This document shows, piece by piece, positions 60,801 through 64,000 of a DNA stretch of 64,000 bases. The stretch's first letter is position 1. The number at the start of each line of letters is the position of its first letter. The position numbers and the translations under genes were made by a program. This DNA comes from Diadema setosum. Its lineage: Eukaryota > Echinodermata > Echinoidea > Diadematoida > Diadematidae. Location: the NCBI RefSeq assembly GCF_964275005.1, contig NC_092702.1, positions 35,367,816 through 35,431,815 on the forward strand, written 5' to 3'. Under the pieces are notes generated by a model. The model searched no databases, was not told the DNA's origin, and worked only from the letters and a program-made list of their open reading frames with translations.

Positions 60801-63035
60801 AGCGTTAGACTGAAGAAGATTTACATGAAGTGGCAAAAAGATGGTTGCAGAAGAAGAGGGTACAAGGGTTTGGGGATTTAACTTCTGTATATGATGTAAC
60901 AAGATGAATTTCCGCACTGTCTTCTTGAGGTTTTGGTAATTTCCATGATTAAAAGAAAGAAAGAAAACATTGAAGAGCACAAATGGTCTGACAGAAGGAG
61001 ATTAAGGAGCAGGTGGAAGGAATGTGTTGTGATTACTTCAAAGGTTTCTGAATCAACCTGTCATCTCAAATTTGCTCGCAGTGTGTTTAGAGAGGAGATG
61101 TAGGGGGTATAGGGTGAGCTTTTATGTCTTTATCCCTTTTAATGCGTGCAAGTAATCAATGACCTTCTGTCGCTCTCTCCTTTCAGCCTCACGCTCTTAC
61201 TGTCTCACTCACCCTATTTCTTTGTTTTCATGCCTTAAATCTCTTTGCAGTGTGCTGTTGGATTTACTACCCATAAAGTTTTTTTTTTTCCAGTTTAAAA
61301 TGATATATAATGATGACACCCGACAGTGAGCATGTTGTATCCTGTTTCCATTTGGCTTTGTTGCAAACATCCGCCACCTTCCATCCAGTGGCTGTGCAGT
61401 GAGAGAAAAAGATAAAAGCCCTCACAATTCCATTCACTAAAAGCGACCTCCTGGCATCCGCCGACTGTAATCATTATGCAGCCCACCGACAGAGAGATTC
61501 CTGTGCCACTAAAAGCCCATCCTGGCTCGCTAGGATGTCGACAGACACACTTGATTCGTCTAATTTGCAAAGCGGCCCATCCCCGCTTTACCTGTTCAAT
61601 CAGGGATGTAGCCCCACAATAAGGGATCATTTTGTTCTCTTCCCACTACACAGATGACTGTCTCATCAATGATCTGAATTTTGTGATTTTTTTTTTTAAG
61701 ACCAAAGATTGATATTGTTCCCTGCATTTTTAAACTGATAGATTAATGTGTCGTACATGTATTTCTGAATTGAAATGAAATTCATGTATTATAAGCATGT
61801 CATGGTTTCAGTGGGGATTGAATTTGAATATTTGTAAATTAGATATATTAACAACAACCCCCAGCACTGGTTTGATGAGTTTAAAGTTCTTTTGAAGGAC
61901 TTGGATGCCACAAACATTACATTGCAACATGCAGCTTGATATTCAAAAGATTTTCCTAGTTTTATGGCACAGCTACATGACATTATGAGGCAATTACTCA
62001 AATAATCCACTTAAGAGTGAAGTAGAATTCATATTTACAAGCTGGGTGGGTCAGGGAGAAGAAAGAATCAACAGCACTGTGACAAATTTAGTTTTTGCAA
62101 GCAGAAGTGAGTCCATTTTGATGCTAAATCAAATATTTTTGGCTTTGAGGCAGTAAAGTAACAGAGCAGGAAAGACACGCTTTTCAAATCGGCTTTTTTT
62201 TTTTTGCTTTTGCTTTTCAGCATATTGATTATGAAATAGTCCTGGGACTGTGCAATTGTTATCCATAATATGTGCTTCCTCGGTACAATACACACACGTA
62301 GTAATATGTACTGCTGTATCATATAATCATTCTTGCGCTCATTTGCCAGCCAGCCTCAAGTTGAAGTCCTGTTTGGGAAAATAAACACCAATACACTCTT
62401 ACAGAATTAACACAGAGATCTATATACTCACAAATCTTATCTTTGTTTGCTACAAAAATCACTAGAAATGAAAGTTATGTTGATCAGTATATGATTTGAT
62501 AACATGCAATAAGATACAGTGTAATACTTGTATACAACCAATAACACAGGACCAAAATTGATTACGTGAAGGTGGTATTCATAATGAAATTTTCGTGCAG
62601 CCATTCAGTTAAGCTTGATTGTGTCCAGACGATGATGATTTAATTCAGCTCCAGACAACTCCGTCAGTGAAATGGCGAGCTCAGCTGGTCTCATTACCAA
62701 TGACAGGATGACTGTTACTGGTCAGCCATGATCGGCCAGATGATGACCCATAACCTTCCTCCTGCCCGACTCCCCCCCCCCCCCACCCCATTGCTGTCTT
62801 TTTAGTCTTACCAAAACTTCATGTATGTCTTTTCAACCCAGGAATAAAAATATTGATGTAGTGGATATTAATGTAGACACACGCACACACACCCACACAC
62901 ACAAAGACAGAAACTCACATAAAGTAAGTGTAAAGCAATCTAACTGAATTTCTCTTTTATTTCCCTACCCTGAACACAAACAACAGTGACAGTAATAGAA
63001 AGTCCATGTAAATAGATGTGCTAGATCCTCTGGAG
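57892..63035. other. NMNAT intron 3, no further exon seen
   Basis: AT-rich DNA with G- and T-runs (58649-58671, 59666-59682). Stretch 61360-61630 is of balanced composition, with a 111-codon minus frame that has no recognisable domain; it may be regulatory. A CA-rich patch lies at 62878-62903. Confidence 0.4.
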
Positions 63036-64000
63036 CTTAAACTTTAATTTGTTTACAGTTAGCTGCAAACCAGGTAGATACATTGTTCAATTCATAATTA
63101 ATAGTATCAGACAAATTCTCAATATCTCTCCCTGACAATAAACAAATTTGTGTCGTCAGCATAAATAATTGCTTGTTTATACTTTCTAACACACTGCAAA
63201 TCATTAACATGTAATAAAAACAACAGTAGGCCCAAACAGAACCTTGTGGAACTCTGATATTAACAACCTGAGTACTGAATGATTTATCATTCATTGTCGC
63301 AAATTGCGTTCTGTTCTGAAGATAACTCACAAACCAATCTAAAATAATACCTTATATTCCATAATGTTTCATTTTTCAAATTGATGACCAACACAATCAA
63401 ATAAAAATTAATAAATCTATAAACAAACCAGTTGTACTTATTTTCCTTTCAAAAGCCTCAGCAATATTGTCTGTAAAATTAAGTAATACCTTGTTTGGTG
63501 AAAAAAAAAACACCTCTAAATCCATATTGTATGGGATAAACAGATGTAACACTTTATGTTTCATTAAAAAACTCAAATGATTGAATCAATTTTTCAAATA
63601 TTTTAGAAAATGGTGACAACAAAGATATTAGACGATAATTTGTCAGTAACTCGTGGCTATCTTATTCATAAACTGGAATAGTTTTTGCAATTTCAGACCA
63701 ATGGGAAACATGCTGGTCAGTTTGTACTGACAAAGTACAAATATTACACAATGGATATATAAAAAATATTAGTGGATTTTTTTGATAACCCTTGTGTTTA
63801 ATTTATCATATCCAGGATTTTTAGAGGCATCCAAGTTTTGAACGATATCCAAAACTTCACAAAATTGTTTTGGTTTTGTTAACATATTGTGGGGATTCTC
63901 TGGAGAAAGAAAGTGAGAAAAGTGAATATGTGTATCCGGAATAAACTCTGCAATTTCAGAGGCAATACTACTGCAATATTAATTAAACTCATTAACTAGT
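63036..64000 (-). pseudogene. Decayed non-LTR retrotransposon (LINE) reverse transcriptase fragment
   Basis: On the minus strand, pieces of a LINE reverse transcriptase appear in order but in different frames: a NYRLISLLSPFSKIFEKLI-like block, SYLQNRTQFATM, VPQGSV, then YADDTNLF (YADD at 63152-63163), then VSTWFAAN. Several frameshifts and stops break it. The 5' part runs off the window. It resembles the CR1/L2/Jockey-type group; the exact clade is not determined. Confidence 0.75.

Noticed and set aside
1..64000. CRISPR array, bacterial operon or phage genes
   Set aside because: No regularly spaced direct repeats with unique spacers; introns, LTR and SINE elements show a eukaryotic nuclear genome.

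Overview
This 64-kb window looks like nuclear DNA from an animal. Genes are split by GT-AG introns of up to about 16 kb, the intergenic DNA is AT-rich, and there are many microsatellites, MITE-like elements, tRNA-derived SINEs and retroelements. The protein styles and the repeat mix suggest a marine invertebrate deuterostome, an echinoderm such as a sea urchin being my best guess. That assignment is an inference; nothing in the window fixes the species.

Layout. Bases 1-17,000 hold no gene I can support. They contain microsatellites, a foldback structure resembling Penelope-element ends (3832-4652), a MITE with a telomere-like core (9785-9974), a SINE (12232-12510), a TTTAG satellite (13928-14096) and a small MITE (16036-16193). 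A single-exon aminergic GPCR lies on the minus strand at 17140-18243. A five-exon minus-strand gene at 21075-25127 encodes a 534-residue acidic protein. It starts MGC (a myristoylation/palmitoylation signal) and ends in an amphipathic helix resembling the PKA-anchoring helices of AKAPs. I know no named ortholog, and it is the most interesting gene here.

About 2.7 kb upstream of that gene, pointing the other way, starts a plus-strand gene for nicotinamide-mononucleotide adenylyltransferase (NMNAT, NAD synthesis). Exons 1-3 are at 27812-28166, 38165-38253 and 54093-54209; the remaining exons lie beyond the window. Its introns hold nearly all the rest: MITEs, a 2.3-kb TIR element with a 6-bp target duplication (33816-36148), a 1.66-kb hAT-type element with an 8-bp duplication (44590-46250), a complete Ty3/gypsy-type LTR retrotransposon with indistinguishable LTRs (46986-52575), a Harbinger-like MITE (53394-53709), a TTAA-flanked TIR element (57344-57891) and a decayed LINE (63036 to the window end).

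The three host genes have no obvious shared pathway. GPCR, cAMP and PKA anchoring could connect the first two, but adjacency is the only evidence. The strongest structural observations are the AKAP-like gene, four covarying hairpins in the LTR element, the long N-terminal extension of NMNAT, and the hammerhead-like motifs in the foldback repeat.
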